Below, piece by piece: positions 9,063-18,392 of a stretch of 64,000 nucleotides of DNA. The notes beneath the pieces were generated by a model that saw only the letters and a list, made by a program, of their open reading frames with translations, did not search any database and was not told where the DNA came from. The translations under genes and the position numbers were made by a program. Position 1 is the first letter of the stretch, and each line of letters starts with the position of its first letter. Origin of the DNA: Terriglobia bacterium (lineage in GTDB: Bacteria > Acidobacteriota > Terriglobia > Terriglobales > Acidobacteriaceae); assembly GCA_020072585.1 (NCBI GenBank), contig JAIQGL010000011.1:124001-188000 (forward strand). The letters run 5' to 3'.

Positions 9063-10823
9063 ATGCCTGAAAACCTACCAAAAGGATGGGTAAAGACGAC
9101 CCTTGGCGATACCGTCGAGCCATCCCGGGAGCGCGCGTCGCCAATGGAATTCCCTGACATGCGGTATGTCGGATTAGAACACATCGAACCGCACTCGATG
9201 AAACTCCTTAAGTACGGCCATGCTCGTGAGGCGCGGAGTTCCGCGGTGCGGTTTTCCAAGGGGGACATTCTCTACGGCAAAATGCGTCCCTATCTAAACA
9301 AAGTCTGGGTTGCAGAATTCGATGGACTTTGCTCGGCAGAATTCCTCGTTTTCAAGAAACAAGACGGACTTAATACTCAGTTCCTTGGCAGCCGTTTGAA
9401 TTCAGAGGATTTCGTCTCTTTCGCAAACCGTCAAGTTAGCGGTGAACGGCCACGCGTCGATTTTGAGAAACTATCACATTTCCAAATCCTTCTCCCTCCG
9501 CTTTCGGAACAGGAAAGAATTGTTAACAAGCTGAGTGCCGCGTTCTCCAAAGTGGACCGAGCTGAAACAGCAGCGCGCCGGGCGAAGAAACGACTTGGCC
9601 GGTACCGTGGAGCCGTTCTTGATGCTGCTGTCAGCGGCGAACTCTCCCGCACCTGGCGCGAAGCTGACTGGAACGCCAAGAAAGGTAAGTCGAAAACCCC
9701 AGAAACTCCACTGCAAAACCTTCTAAATATTCGCCGCCACCTTTGGGAAATAGCCGAGTTGGAGCGTCTGCAAAAAACCCGTAAGACCGCCAAGGACAAC
9801 AAATCGAAATCTCGTTACTCAGAACCCGTTTCGCCGGACACTGAGAATATTACGGAACTCCCGCGAGAATGGTCGTGGGTGTCTCTTGACCAAGTTTTTT
9901 CATCCCTGCGGAACGGAATCTCGCAAGCGCCACGTGAAACAGACGGGCTCCCTATTTTACGGATCAGCGCCGTGCGCGCCCTGAGCGTAGAGCTGAAAGA
10001 TTGCCGCTATTTGCCAGTCTCCACAGCCGAGAAGTATAAGGATTACGCGTTGCAAGAGGGCGATCTCCTTTTCACTCGCTACAATGGCAGCCGTGATCTT
10101 GCCGGGGTATGCGGGCGGGTTCCATCAATTAACCAAACCGTTGTCTATCCAGACAAACTTATACGAGGCATCCCCGTCAAAATTAGCGCTCAGACCTCGT
10201 CCTTCGTTGCAATAGCCGCAAACAGTGGCGCATCGCGACGGTACATTGAGGCGCACCTGTTCACGACCGCTGGTCAATGGGGTATTTCCGGTCGGAACCT
10301 CAAGTGTACTCCTCTTCCATTTCCACCGGCACCTGAACAAGCCTATATTGTCCGTGAAGTGCTGAGTCGTCTGTCTGCAGCAGACCGGCTCCAAGCTTCG
10401 TTGGAACTGCAATTAATTCGCGCCACCGCCACACGCCAGTCTTTGCTGCACGAGGCATTCAGCGGTCACCTTCTCCCCCAAGACCCGAACGATGAACCTG
10501 CTTCGGGGCTGCTCAGAAATATCCGTGCCGCCCGCGAGAAGGCAGCCCAGAACCCAAGAGGTAAGCGTATGCCGAAATCCAAGCCTAAGTCGAAGTTGAT
10601 GCTCCGTCCGCTGCTGGACATTCTGCGCGAACACGGCGAGCCCATGACGCCGGAGCAACTCTTCAGGGACTCCGGTTACCAGCAGGAGTTTGAAGACAAC
10701 GAGTGTCGTCAGGAGGTCGTGGATAGGTTTTATGAAGAGTTACGTCAACAAGTCGGTCCGAAAGGACCAGTTCTTGAAAAACGTCCAGACCGAAACACGG
10801 TATTGCTGCAGGTCAAGCCATGA
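9063..10823 (+). CDS. hsdS: Type I restriction enzyme specificity subunit HsdS
   Basis: A 586-residue protein with the usual two target-recognition domains. TRD1 occupies residues ~5-150 (LPKGWVKTTLGD start, GDILYGKMRPYLNK, then LPPLSEQERIV) and is followed by a helical spacer. TRD2 runs from ~260 (LPREWSWVSLDQVF, GDLLFTRYNGS, PPAPEQAYIV) with a second helical spacer. About 100 extra C-terminal residues, Lys/Pro-rich, exceed the normal HsdS length. HsdS directs the HsdM methylase (and HsdR where present) to a bipartite DNA site. Its stop overlaps the next gene by 4 bases. Unusually, hsdS comes first and hsdM lies two frames downstream. Confidence 0.92.
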   Translation: MPENLPKGWVKTTLGDTVEPSRERASPMEFPDMRYVGLEHIEPHSMKLLKYGHAREARSSAVRFSKGDILYGKMRPYLNKVWVAEFDGLCSAEFLVFKKQDGLNTQFLGSRLNSEDFVSFANRQVSGERPRVDFEKLSHFQILLPPLSEQERIVNKLSAAFSKVDRAETAARRAKKRLGRYRGAVLDAAVSGELSRTWREADWNAKKGKSKTPETPLQNLLNIRRHLWEIAELERLQKTRKTAKDNKSKSRYSEPVSPDTENITELPREWSWVSLDQVFSSLRNGISQAPRETDGLPILRISAVRALSVELKDCRYLPVSTAEKYKDYALQEGDLLFTRYNGSRDLAGVCGRVPSINQTVVYPDKLIRGIPVKISAQTSSFVAIAANSGASRRYIEAHLFTTAGQWGISGRNLKCTPLPFPPAPEQAYIVREVLSRLSAADRLQASLELQLIRATATRQSLLHEAFSGHLLPQDPNDEPASGLLRNIRAAREKAAQNPRGKRMPKSKPKSKLMLRPLLDILREHGEPMTPEQLFRDSGYQQEFEDNECRQEVVDRFYEELRQQVGPKGPVLEKRPDRNTVLLQVKP

Positions 10824-11446
10824 AACTCGATTATCTATGGGTCGAGGATTTCAAGAACCTCCAGGACTTTAGGGTAGATTTCGACGAAAACCCGGAGGAA
10901 CTGTTCACCATTCTGCTCGGTCAGAATGGTCTGGGCAAGAGCAATCTGCTCGAAGCTTTGGTGGTTATTTTCCGAGATTTGTTTCGTGGAAACCAAACGG
11001 AGTTTGGCTATGAGCTGCGTTACACACTGAAGAGAGGTGAGACGAGGATCTGCGTTCGAAATCATCCTAAAGCAGAGTCTGCGCAGGCTCGATTTAGTTT
11101 CACCGTTACGCAGAAAGATGGGACTCAAGAAGAGTTTCGTCGGGATGATCTCAAGGACCTGGGAGGCCGCCCATGGTTGCCCCGGCATGTCTTCGCATAT
11201 TACTCCGGCCCGAGTGACCGACTTGAGGAGCACTTCCGCCCGCAGCAGAAACAGTTTTACCGCGATCTGCTCAAAGGGAAAGAGAGTCCTTTCCGCCCGA
11301 TGTTTTATGCGCGCCCCGTTCACAGCAATTTTGTCCTCTTGGCGTTCTTCACCAAGGAAGATCCGGTGGTTCGGGACTTTCTCCGGGAGACGTTGAGAAT
11401 CGAAGGACTTGAAAGCGTATTGTTTGTTCTCCGAAAACCGAGGTGA
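10820..11446 (+). pseudogene. Truncated AAA/SMC-like ATPase in the restriction locus
   Basis: A 209-residue frame with the start of an ABC/SMC-type ATPase: LDYLWVEDFKNLQDF, then Walker A GQNGLGKSNLLEAL. No signature motif, Walker B or D-loop is present. Such ATPases normally run 450 residues or more. The frame stops at 11446, and the different frame that follows does not continue an ATPase, so a deletion or frame-disrupting fusion near 11,430 is likely. It starts on the hsdS stop (ATGA overlap) and so belongs to this operon. ATPases of this kind occur in Septu, Gabija and retron-type defence. Confidence 0.6.
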
Positions 11447-11906
11447 GATACCAGTCTTCTTAGATCCCCGCAAATTGGACGATGTTTGCCTGGTGGCATA
11501 CGACGAGACGGGCGGGATGAGGCCGCGATCTGGTCTCCCAGAATGGGACCATCTTCGTGTTGTGATAACTAACGAGTGTTTTGGCCTAAGCCGGTTTCAA
11601 CCGCTAACGGAGGGGCGGCAAAGAATTTGGCAAACATGCTCAGGTTTGATTGAACGATATGTGAATGCAGCGACGAAGCAGCGTCAGGAGGGCACACCGA
11701 GTCCCGTTTTACAACAAGAAAAGGATGATGCATTGCTCGCCCTTCAAAAGTTACTTGACCCTGACGAGCCATTTGCCACAGTGGCTGCGAGCTGTCTTCA
11801 CAATTCACCTTATGAGTGGGCTAGGGTTTTGGCAACGCAGCCACAGCAACGATACCCTCGGATTCAACCCCCTGTTCCCAATACTGAGAATTCATGTCAA
11901 CTATAG
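11409..11906 (+). pseudogene. Orphan C-terminal fragment (possibly HNH nuclease partner)
   Basis: About 150 residues in a frame shifted relative to the ATPase and lacking a convincing start (only TTG 11409, inside the ATPase frame). The text ENRGEIPVFLDPRKLDD followed by VAYDETGG and PLTEGRQRIW is vaguely like the region downstream of the HNH motif in ATPase-associated nucleases (PtuB-like), but the HNH residues themselves are missing. I read it as the tail of a second gene joined to the ATPase head by a deletion. The family assignment is weak. Its stop overlaps the hsdM start by 13 bases. Confidence 0.4.
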
Positions 11907-13336
11907 CCACTAAGTTAGTTCAAAGGGTGTGGAACTACGCCCACGTCCTCAAGGATGACGGGTTGGCGTTCATGGATTACACCGAGCAAATTACATATCT
12001 TCTCTTTTTGAAAATGGTCCAGGAGCAGCGAAAAGCTGGGGTGGGTAAGATCCCGTCACGCTACAGCTGGGATGTATTGAAAAACATAAACGACAATAGG
12101 AAACGCTTGGAGCGATATCATCAGGGACTCCGTAAATTAAGTGAATTCCGAGGGCTGATTGGCCTGATTTTCACCAAGCCCCAGAGTAAGATCAACGACC
12201 CAGCAAAGCTTCACCTCCTCTTTCAAATGATTGACAGTGAGGACTGGTCCAAGCTCGACGTAGACGTAAAAGGCGAAGTATACGAAGGGTTGTTGGCCCG
12301 AAATGCTGATGATGTTAGGGGCGGCGCAGGTCAATACTTCACACCCCGCCCGGTTATCCGGGCGATGGTAGAGGTAATGCGACCGGAACCTATGATGCGG
12401 ATTTCTGACCCGGCATGTGGCACGGGCGGATTCTTATTGGCAGCGTTTGAGTATCTAGACCGCAGAAGCAAGAATGCGAAAGAGGCTGCTTTCCTCCGAA
12501 CGCGAGCCCTGCATGGGATAGACCTGGTTCCTAATGTCGCACGTTTGTGCGCCATGAATCTTTTCCTTCACGGCATTGGCACGGACGGTGATCATCCGCT
12601 AGTCAAGATTTGCGACAGCCTTGAATTGAAGGCGGAACCGGTAGATATGGTTCTTACGAATCCCCCGTTTGGGAAGAAAAGCAGCTTCACCATCATTGGT
12701 GCGGATGGAAAGAACCATACTGATAGAATCTCCTACGAACGAGAGGACTTCTGGGCCACAACCAGCAATAAGCAGCTTAATTTCATCCAGCACGTTTACT
12801 CGATGCTTAAGGAAAACGGTCGCGCTGCAGTGGTTGTCCCGGATAATGTGCTATTCGAGAGTGGCGCGGGCGAAAAAATTCGCCGGGCGTTGCTTCAGCA
12901 ATCCGATGTCCACACCCTGTTACGCCTGCCAACTGGTATTTGGTATTCACCCGGAGTGAAGGCGAATGTACTGTTCTTTGACAAGAAACCATCGGCAAAG
13001 ACCCCAGCAACCAAAGAGCTTTGGATCTATGATCTGCGCTCAGACCGGAGTTTTTCCATTAGGCAGAATCCGATTTCTTCTCAGGATCTAGCAGACTTTA
13101 TCCGGTGCTACCATGCGGATGATCGGACCAAGCGCAAGGAAACCGCGCGCTTTCGGAGATTCACATATGCTGAGATCGTTGCACGGGACAAACTGAACCT
13201 CGACATACTATGGCAGCAAGAGACCACCAATACTCCCCAAAGCGAAACTCCTCAGGCACTGATGAAAGAAATTCTCAAGGATCTAGAGGAAGCAATGCGA
13301 GAGTTCGCCGCTGCAGAGGATGAAATTCAGCGATGA
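11894..13336 (+). CDS. hsdM: Type I restriction-modification DNA methyltransferase HsdM
   Basis: A 480-residue N6-adenine methylase. Residues 1-130 form the helical HsdM N-terminal domain. The SAM-binding motif DPACGTGGFLLAAFEYL lies near residue 172 and the catalytic motif IV NPPFG near 256. The C-terminus is helical and Glu-rich. Working with HsdS it would methylate one adenine on each strand of a bipartite site. Length is normal and the gene looks intact. It overlaps the preceding fragment and ends without an hsdR next to it, so restriction would need another effector or has been lost. Confidence 0.93.
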   Translation: MSTIATKLVQRVWNYAHVLKDDGLAFMDYTEQITYLLFLKMVQEQRKAGVGKIPSRYSWDVLKNINDNRKRLERYHQGLRKLSEFRGLIGLIFTKPQSKINDPAKLHLLFQMIDSEDWSKLDVDVKGEVYEGLLARNADDVRGGAGQYFTPRPVIRAMVEVMRPEPMMRISDPACGTGGFLLAAFEYLDRRSKNAKEAAFLRTRALHGIDLVPNVARLCAMNLFLHGIGTDGDHPLVKICDSLELKAEPVDMVLTNPPFGKKSSFTIIGADGKNHTDRISYEREDFWATTSNKQLNFIQHVYSMLKENGRAAVVVPDNVLFESGAGEKIRRALLQQSDVHTLLRLPTGIWYSPGVKANVLFFDKKPSAKTPATKELWIYDLRSDRSFSIRQNPISSQDLADFIRCYHADDRTKRKETARFRRFTYAEIVARDKLNLDILWQQETTNTPQSETPQALMKEILKDLEEAMREFAAAEDEIQR

Positions 13337-13626
13337 ATGTTAGCGGCAGTTGCTTCCCCGTATCACCTAAGCACAATCCAACCCGTCATCCCGGCTGCCT
13401 CTTGGCAGCGCATACAGTACGTGATAATCCGGTTTATTCAAATGGTCCCGGCGGCTACGAGCATTTTCGAAACGTTTCCTCACGTGCAGGGGCTTCTGAA
13501 ATCTACGTGTGCAAATTACCGTATGCAGGTAAATACTTGCTAGAATTGCAGCTTCCATTTTAGCCCAATAAAGCTATAAGGTAGACTCTATCTTTGGCTC
13601 CGCAAGCTCATGGCCGAACAGACCAA
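13337..13626. other. Spacer between hsdM and helicase gene
   Basis: No supported gene; two overlapping open frames of 68-76 codons lack motifs and clear start signals. A promoter for the helicase gene may lie here. Confidence 0.3.
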
Positions 13627-16600
13627 ATGACTACGCATTTATCCGCCCGCCTGACGTGGCATGAAGACTCGTGGAACGGACGAATCTGCACCCATCCGAC
13701 GCTAAATGCTGCATGCATGGTTCATGAGCACGTCCGCAACTCACGTAAAGACGACATTGAGGAAGCCCATCGCGGAGAACCCCTCAATGTTGTGCGGTCT
13801 AAAACGCTTACTGTCATTCAGGGTAAACCAGACACTAAGATAGGCTACCTGCCGCCATGCCAGCGCGACGCCAATGCCTTCGGCGCGGAGCGCTTTGTCA
13901 TACGGCATGACGATCCTCTTGAGGGACGTGGTTTACCGAGCGCGGAGGAAGAGATACCGCCCTATTCCTGCTGTCCCACGCCCTACCGGTGGATGCTTGA
14001 AGAGAATTTCCGTGAAATTTGCGAAGAAGAAAACCTGCTGATACCCGAGCGCAAGAATCTCGATTCTTCCCCTACATGGGTGATGGAAGACAACCGCCAG
14101 CGCGCGCTGCTCACTCGCTTTTGGGGCAAGTTGAAGAAGGGCCAATCTCTCATTTTCTATTACTGCAATCGGGGTAACGCTGTCGATGAGGAGATTCCGC
14201 GCATGATTGTGGGCGTGTCTCGCATCGCTGATATTGGCGATCCGCTGTATTTCGGCAAACGCCCCGATAAGCCAGGCAATTTTCCGATTTGGTCGCGGCG
14301 CATCAGTAGCGCTTTCCCAAAACAGGGGGTCCGTCTTCCCTACCAAGAGTATCTTGCCCTCGGCAAAGACCCCGCACCGATTATCTGCAAGCCGCCCAAC
14401 GGACTCAGCCTTCCCTTTTCATATGTCGCGGAACATCTCTCCGACGGCCAGGCGGTGTCCGCTGTCCTTGCCATACTGAAGTCACTTGAACGGGTCCGCG
14501 CGGATGGCTTTATTCCAGGCACCTGGGACGACGCCATTGCATGGTGCAACGGCGTTCTGGATGAAGTGTGGTCAGGACGGGGCGCTTATCCGGGGATCGG
14601 CTCCGTCCTGCGTTACCTCGGCTGCACCCAGGGACATGACTACCATGCGACCGTGCTGCGTCCTCTCGAACGCTCACAAAAAGATCCCTGGGAATATGTC
14701 AAAAGCATTTTTGCCGGCCGAATTCTTCCCCCGTCCGATCACTATCAAGAAGGATTGCATATTGCGGCGAAGCAATGGCGCCAGATGCCATCACGCCACA
14801 ACCTGCTAGACACTCTTGTTCGATTTGAATTGACGGCGGACCAAGTAACCGGCATCGCTAACGAAAACTTACGCGAAAAGCGGGGCATCGCCGCCCGCGC
14901 CGACAAGATTGTCGAAAATCCTTACGTTCTATTCGAGCAAGATAGGGGCGACGAAGATAGCGAACCCATTGGGTTGGAAACCATTGACCAGGGCATGTGG
15001 CCGGAAGGCAATGCCGCACTTTTCCGCAAAGGGCCGCTCATGGCTCATGGTGACCGCCGACGAGTCCGCGCATCGGCCTGCGCTGTTTTGCGGCAGGCAG
15101 GCGAGGCTGGGGACACATTGCTGCCGTTTGAGACCCTCGTGCGCAAGGTGCACGAGCTGTTTCCAGACAAGCGCCGTTGCCTCATTGACCCGGAAGTATT
15201 TTGGGGAGGTGAGGACCGCAAGTTCCACGAGGCCATCCTCTGGCTTAAGGAGGAGGCGTACCCCGATTCTTGGCGTATCGCTGAAGCCGTGCCTAAAGCA
15301 AGCGTAGCGGCTGCAGGTGTGGACGATGACCTTGTGGAGGATCTTGGAGCCGGCGAAGCCGAAGAGGATGCTGACATTCCTGAAATCCGACTGGTGGCGC
15401 TGAAGTCGGTTCGCCGCCAGGAGGTCGAAATCGCGAAGGTGCTGGACGGATTGGGCAAATTAGATGACCTGCCTAAATCTCCTCCTAACTGGCGCGCCCT
15501 GCTGACGCGCAAGAAGGAACAAGGGGGATTCGGAGAGCCCAGCACGCTGCGGGAATCTGACGCCATCGCCGAGAAGGTGCGCGGGCTGGAAATCCTGTTC
15601 AACAACCGTATCAGCATTCTGACCGGCGGCGCAGGAACGGGAAAGACTTCCGTGCTGAGGGTCTTTTTGGAAGAATTGCGCAAGGTCGAAGGCCGGACAG
15701 CCACCCTTCTGGCGGCTCCAACGGGAAAGGCCCGTGTTCGACTCCGGGCAGTCACGGAGCGAGAGGCGAATACGATTCATCAGGTTCTCCACCGGGCCGG
15801 CATGCTTGGGCCGCAATACCGCATTCTGGACGAGCCCACGAAAGGCAAGACCCGCTATACCAACATCGTCATCGATGAGAGCTCCATGCCGTCCGTGGAG
15901 TTGCTGGCCGCGCTCTTCCGCGCTGTCGATACGAATGCCTTTCGCAGGCTCATTTTTGTCGGTGACCCCTATCAGCTGCCGCCGATTGGACCAGGCCGTC
16001 CGTTTGTCGATATTCTCCGCTGGATGCGCGAGCAACATCCCGAGTGCATTGCGGAGTTGGAAACGTGCATGCGAGTAGTCTCAATCGCCGGGGGAGAGAT
16101 GTTCAGCAAAGGACTGGAGCTGGCTGCGGGCTACAGAGACGAGGGTGGCCCCGGCGATGATGCTGTGTTGTCCGAACTCGTACAGAGGGGAGAGATTGGA
16201 GACGTTCGAATTGCTTTCTGGAACGATCACGCGGAGCTTCTATCGGAAATCGACAAGGTCCTGGCATCGGAATTCAACATCAAAGGCGACGATGACGCGG
16301 CCTTCGACCGTTCATTGGGAATTGACGAAGAGAATTGGAGGGCCTGCGAAAATTGGCAAATCCTGTCTGCAACCCGCATTCAGCCGTTTGGCACGGATGA
16401 ACTGAATCGCATCATTCAAGGCCGCTTCCGCGCCAAACTGCTGAGCCTGGCGCGGAATCCTTGGTCTAAATGGCCCATGCCCATGGGCGAGCAGGAGATT
16501 GTGTTTCACGACAAGGTCATGCAGACCGTCAATCAGGCGAAATGGCTGCCCAAGGACGCGGAAGGCCTGCGCTTCGTCGCCAACGGCGAGATCGGAATCA

Positions 16601-17379
16601 TTACAGAAGCATGGAAGGGCAGGGAGGGCAAGCCTGACAACGTGAAGGTGGTGTTCTCTACTCAGCCCGAAGCGCACTATGGCTACAGGAAATCAGAGGT
16701 AAAGGAGGCCCTGGAACTCGCTTACGCATTGACAGTGCACAAGGCCCAAGGCAGTGATTTTGAAACGGTCATTCTGATTGTGCCGCGCAAGGCGCAAACA
16801 CTTTCCCGCGAGCTTCTGTACACCGGACTCACCCGGTTCAAGGGCAAGTTAATCCTGCTCGTTGAAAGGGATAGCCAGCCGCTGCTCGACCTGCGCCGGC
16901 CGGAAGCCTCCGACACGATGCGCAGGACCACGCGCATGTTCAAACTGCTGATCGGCCAGGACGCCGGCGAGATCGGCGTTAAGGGGCCGTACCGCCCCGA
17001 GGGCCTCATTCACCGCACGTCCGATGGCACGGCAGTCCGCTCGAAAAGCGAGGTCATCGTGTACGACCTCCTTGCTTCCCTCGGCTTGTCGATCGAATAC
17101 GAAAAGGAGCTTCCGGCAAGAGATGGGAATCCCAAGAATTTCCGCTTGCCGGATTTCACCATCCATCATCAGGGCCGCACCTGGTACTGGGAGCATTTGG
17201 GTATGCTCGAAAAAGCGTCCTACAAGGAAGAGTGGGACTTGAAGAAGCAATGGTATCGAGATAACGGCTATTGGGACCGGGTAGTCACATCTGAGGACCA
17301 TCCAGGCGGATTAGGTGGCGTCGTATATGCCGATGAGATTCGCAAGACCGCCAATGGCCGAATTTTTGGTAGAAGGTAG
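13627..17379 (+). CDS. RecD-like superfamily 1 helicase with C-terminal nuclease-like domain
   Basis: About 1250 residues from ATG 13627; TTG 13594 would add eleven. The N-terminal ~600 residues match nothing I know, except that the opening (LTWHEDSWNGRIC) resembles other large defence-type ATPases. The SF1B helicase core follows: Walker A TGGAGTGKTS (~665), Walker B VIDESSMPS (~748), motif III GDPYQLPPIGPGRPF (~778), VHKAQGSDFE (~1036) and YTGLTRFKGKL (~1064). The last ~110 residues (KSEVIVYDLLASLG, RLPDFTIHHQGRTWYWEHLG) fit a PD-(D/E)XK nuclease pattern, with E, D and WEH as candidate residues. It follows an hsdR-less type I locus and may serve as its effector or a separate defence enzyme. 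Confidence 0.82.
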   Translation: MTTHLSARLTWHEDSWNGRICTHPTLNAACMVHEHVRNSRKDDIEEAHRGEPLNVVRSKTLTVIQGKPDTKIGYLPPCQRDANAFGAERFVIRHDDPLEGRGLPSAEEEIPPYSCCPTPYRWMLEENFREICEEENLLIPERKNLDSSPTWVMEDNRQRALLTRFWGKLKKGQSLIFYYCNRGNAVDEEIPRMIVGVSRIADIGDPLYFGKRPDKPGNFPIWSRRISSAFPKQGVRLPYQEYLALGKDPAPIICKPPNGLSLPFSYVAEHLSDGQAVSAVLAILKSLERVRADGFIPGTWDDAIAWCNGVLDEVWSGRGAYPGIGSVLRYLGCTQGHDYHATVLRPLERSQKDPWEYVKSIFAGRILPPSDHYQEGLHIAAKQWRQMPSRHNLLDTLVRFELTADQVTGIANENLREKRGIAARADKIVENPYVLFEQDRGDEDSEPIGLETIDQGMWPEGNAALFRKGPLMAHGDRRRVRASACAVLRQAGEAGDTLLPFETLVRKVHELFPDKRRCLIDPEVFWGGEDRKFHEAILWLKEEAYPDSWRIAEAVPKASVAAAGVDDDLVEDLGAGEAEEDADIPEIRLVALKSVRRQEVEIAKVLDGLGKLDDLPKSPPNWRALLTRKKEQGGFGEPSTLRESDAIAEKVRGLEILFNNRISILTGGAGTGKTSVLRVFLEELRKVEGRTATLLAAPTGKARVRLRAVTEREANTIHQVLHRAGMLGPQYRILDEPTKGKTRYTNIVIDESSMPSVELLAALFRAVDTNAFRRLIFVGDPYQLPPIGPGRPFVDILRWMREQHPECIAELETCMRVVSIAGGEMFSKGLELAAGYRDEGGPGDDAVLSELVQRGEIGDVRIAFWNDHAELLSEIDKVLASEFNIKGDDDAAFDRSLGIDEENWRACENWQILSATRIQPFGTDELNRIIQGRFRAKLLSLARNPWSKWPMPMGEQEIVFHDKVMQTVNQAKWLPKDAEGLRFVANGEIGIITEAWKGREGKPDNVKVVFSTQPEAHYGYRKSEVKEALELAYALTVHKAQGSDFETVILIVPRKAQTLSRELLYTGLTRFKGKLILLVERDSQPLLDLRRPEASDTMRRTTRMFKLLIGQDAGEIGVKGPYRPEGLIHRTSDGTAVRSKSEVIVYDLLASLGLSIEYEKELPARDGNPKNFRLPDFTIHHQGRTWYWEHLGMLEKASYKEEWDLKKQWYRDNGYWDRVVTSEDHPGGLGGVVYADEIRKTANGRIFGRR

Positions 17380-17439
17380 ATTCTCAGTGCTAACACTCGT
17401 AACATCTGTACATGTTTTCCACACGCGTGATAATCCCGT

Positions 17440-18282
17440 TCATTGCGGTTCCGGAGGCTCCGGCACTTCTGGTTTCAGCTCAGATGTTCGGTGATTTTTC
17501 AGCTCTTCATAATATTTGGTAACAAAGTAAGGGTTGCTACATTGGTCGGATTTGAAGGACACCGACCTCGTTTCGTAGAGGCCGCAATTCAGCACCTCCG
17601 CTGCATCGCAGTCAAATAAAGCAACGTTATAGCCTTCCGCCAGGAGGCTTCTGTACACAATCCCGTCGTATCCATGAGAACGAAACGCTTCAGCCAGCAC
17701 CTGCGTCGGAACGTACTCAGTGACGGGCTCATCGGGAGTGACTGGCCGTGAGAGCCCATAGGAGATGTCGCCCCATACCACTGCCTCGCGTTCCTCCGGG
17801 GGCATCTCCTGGGGCTCTCCGTTTACTAGCCAGAGGGGGAGCCTCCTCTTGTCCCGCGAGCAATCTACAACAACGACATCGCGCATGACGAGAAACTGCG
17901 CCAATGAAATATTCGAACCGACCCAGGGGCGCACTTCCGCGATGGCTGTATCCAGAGAGGATGCGAGATATAAGCATGGAATACCTTTCGGGTTTACGCG
18001 ACCGTCACCGACGAATTCCGGCAGCGGCTTCATCCGAGCCGGCGGAAAAGCATCAGGGACTTCCATTTCCTCAGGTTGCCCCTCATTGTCCTTGCGCCAC
18101 GTGTAGCCCCTCTGTGCGCGGAATAGCACCGAGAATTTTTTGATTGATTCCTTTCGGGACTGGCTGGTCTCAAGCACAGTGTTGAGGAAAGCCCGAACCT
18201 GCTCATCGTGAAAATAGCGGGTCTTGTGCTTGACCGTGTATTCAAACTGCCGATAGCTGTGAGCGGAAGCGAACTCTGCCAT
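17440..18282 (-). CDS. RES-domain protein
   Basis: A 280-residue protein with a RES domain: LFRAQRGY near residue 50, GRVNPKGIPCLYLASSLDTA with AIAEVRPWVG, then VVDCS. RES toxins degrade NAD+ and are normally paired with an Xre-type antitoxin carrying DUF2384. Here no such gene adjoins: upstream on this strand is a recombinase and downstream is the convergent helicase. It may be an orphan, or belong to the longer RES subfamily without antitoxin. The C-terminus is Pro/Glu-rich. Family call is strong, toxin activity inferred. Confidence 0.8.
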   Translation of the reverse strand: MAEFASAHSYRQFEYTVKHKTRYFHDEQVRAFLNTVLETSQSRKESIKKFSVLFRAQRGYTWRKDNEGQPEEMEVPDAFPPARMKPLPEFVGDGRVNPKGIPCLYLASSLDTAIAEVRPWVGSNISLAQFLVMRDVVVVDCSRDKRRLPLWLVNGEPQEMPPEEREAVVWGDISYGLSRPVTPDEPVTEYVPTQVLAEAFRSHGYDGIVYRSLLAEGYNVALFDCDAAEVLNCGLYETRSVSFKSDQCSNPYFVTKYYEELKNHRTSELKPEVPEPPEPQ

Positions 18283-18392
18283 TAATCAAGATTCCTATTA
18301 GGTACACTCTATATTTTTTGGTGTTTTGCATAAGTTATAACCTATATCCCGTCCACTTGGGCAGGCTTAACGCGATCAGGGAGCCTCCTCCA

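Noticed and set aside
13333-13563. Short frames after hsdM
   Set aside because: Two overlapping frames share the stretch, neither has a ribosome site or family motif.
15045-16038. Two long minus-strand frames (236 and 192 codons) within the helicase gene
   Set aside because: They are shadows of the plus-strand helicase core, which has all SF1 motifs.
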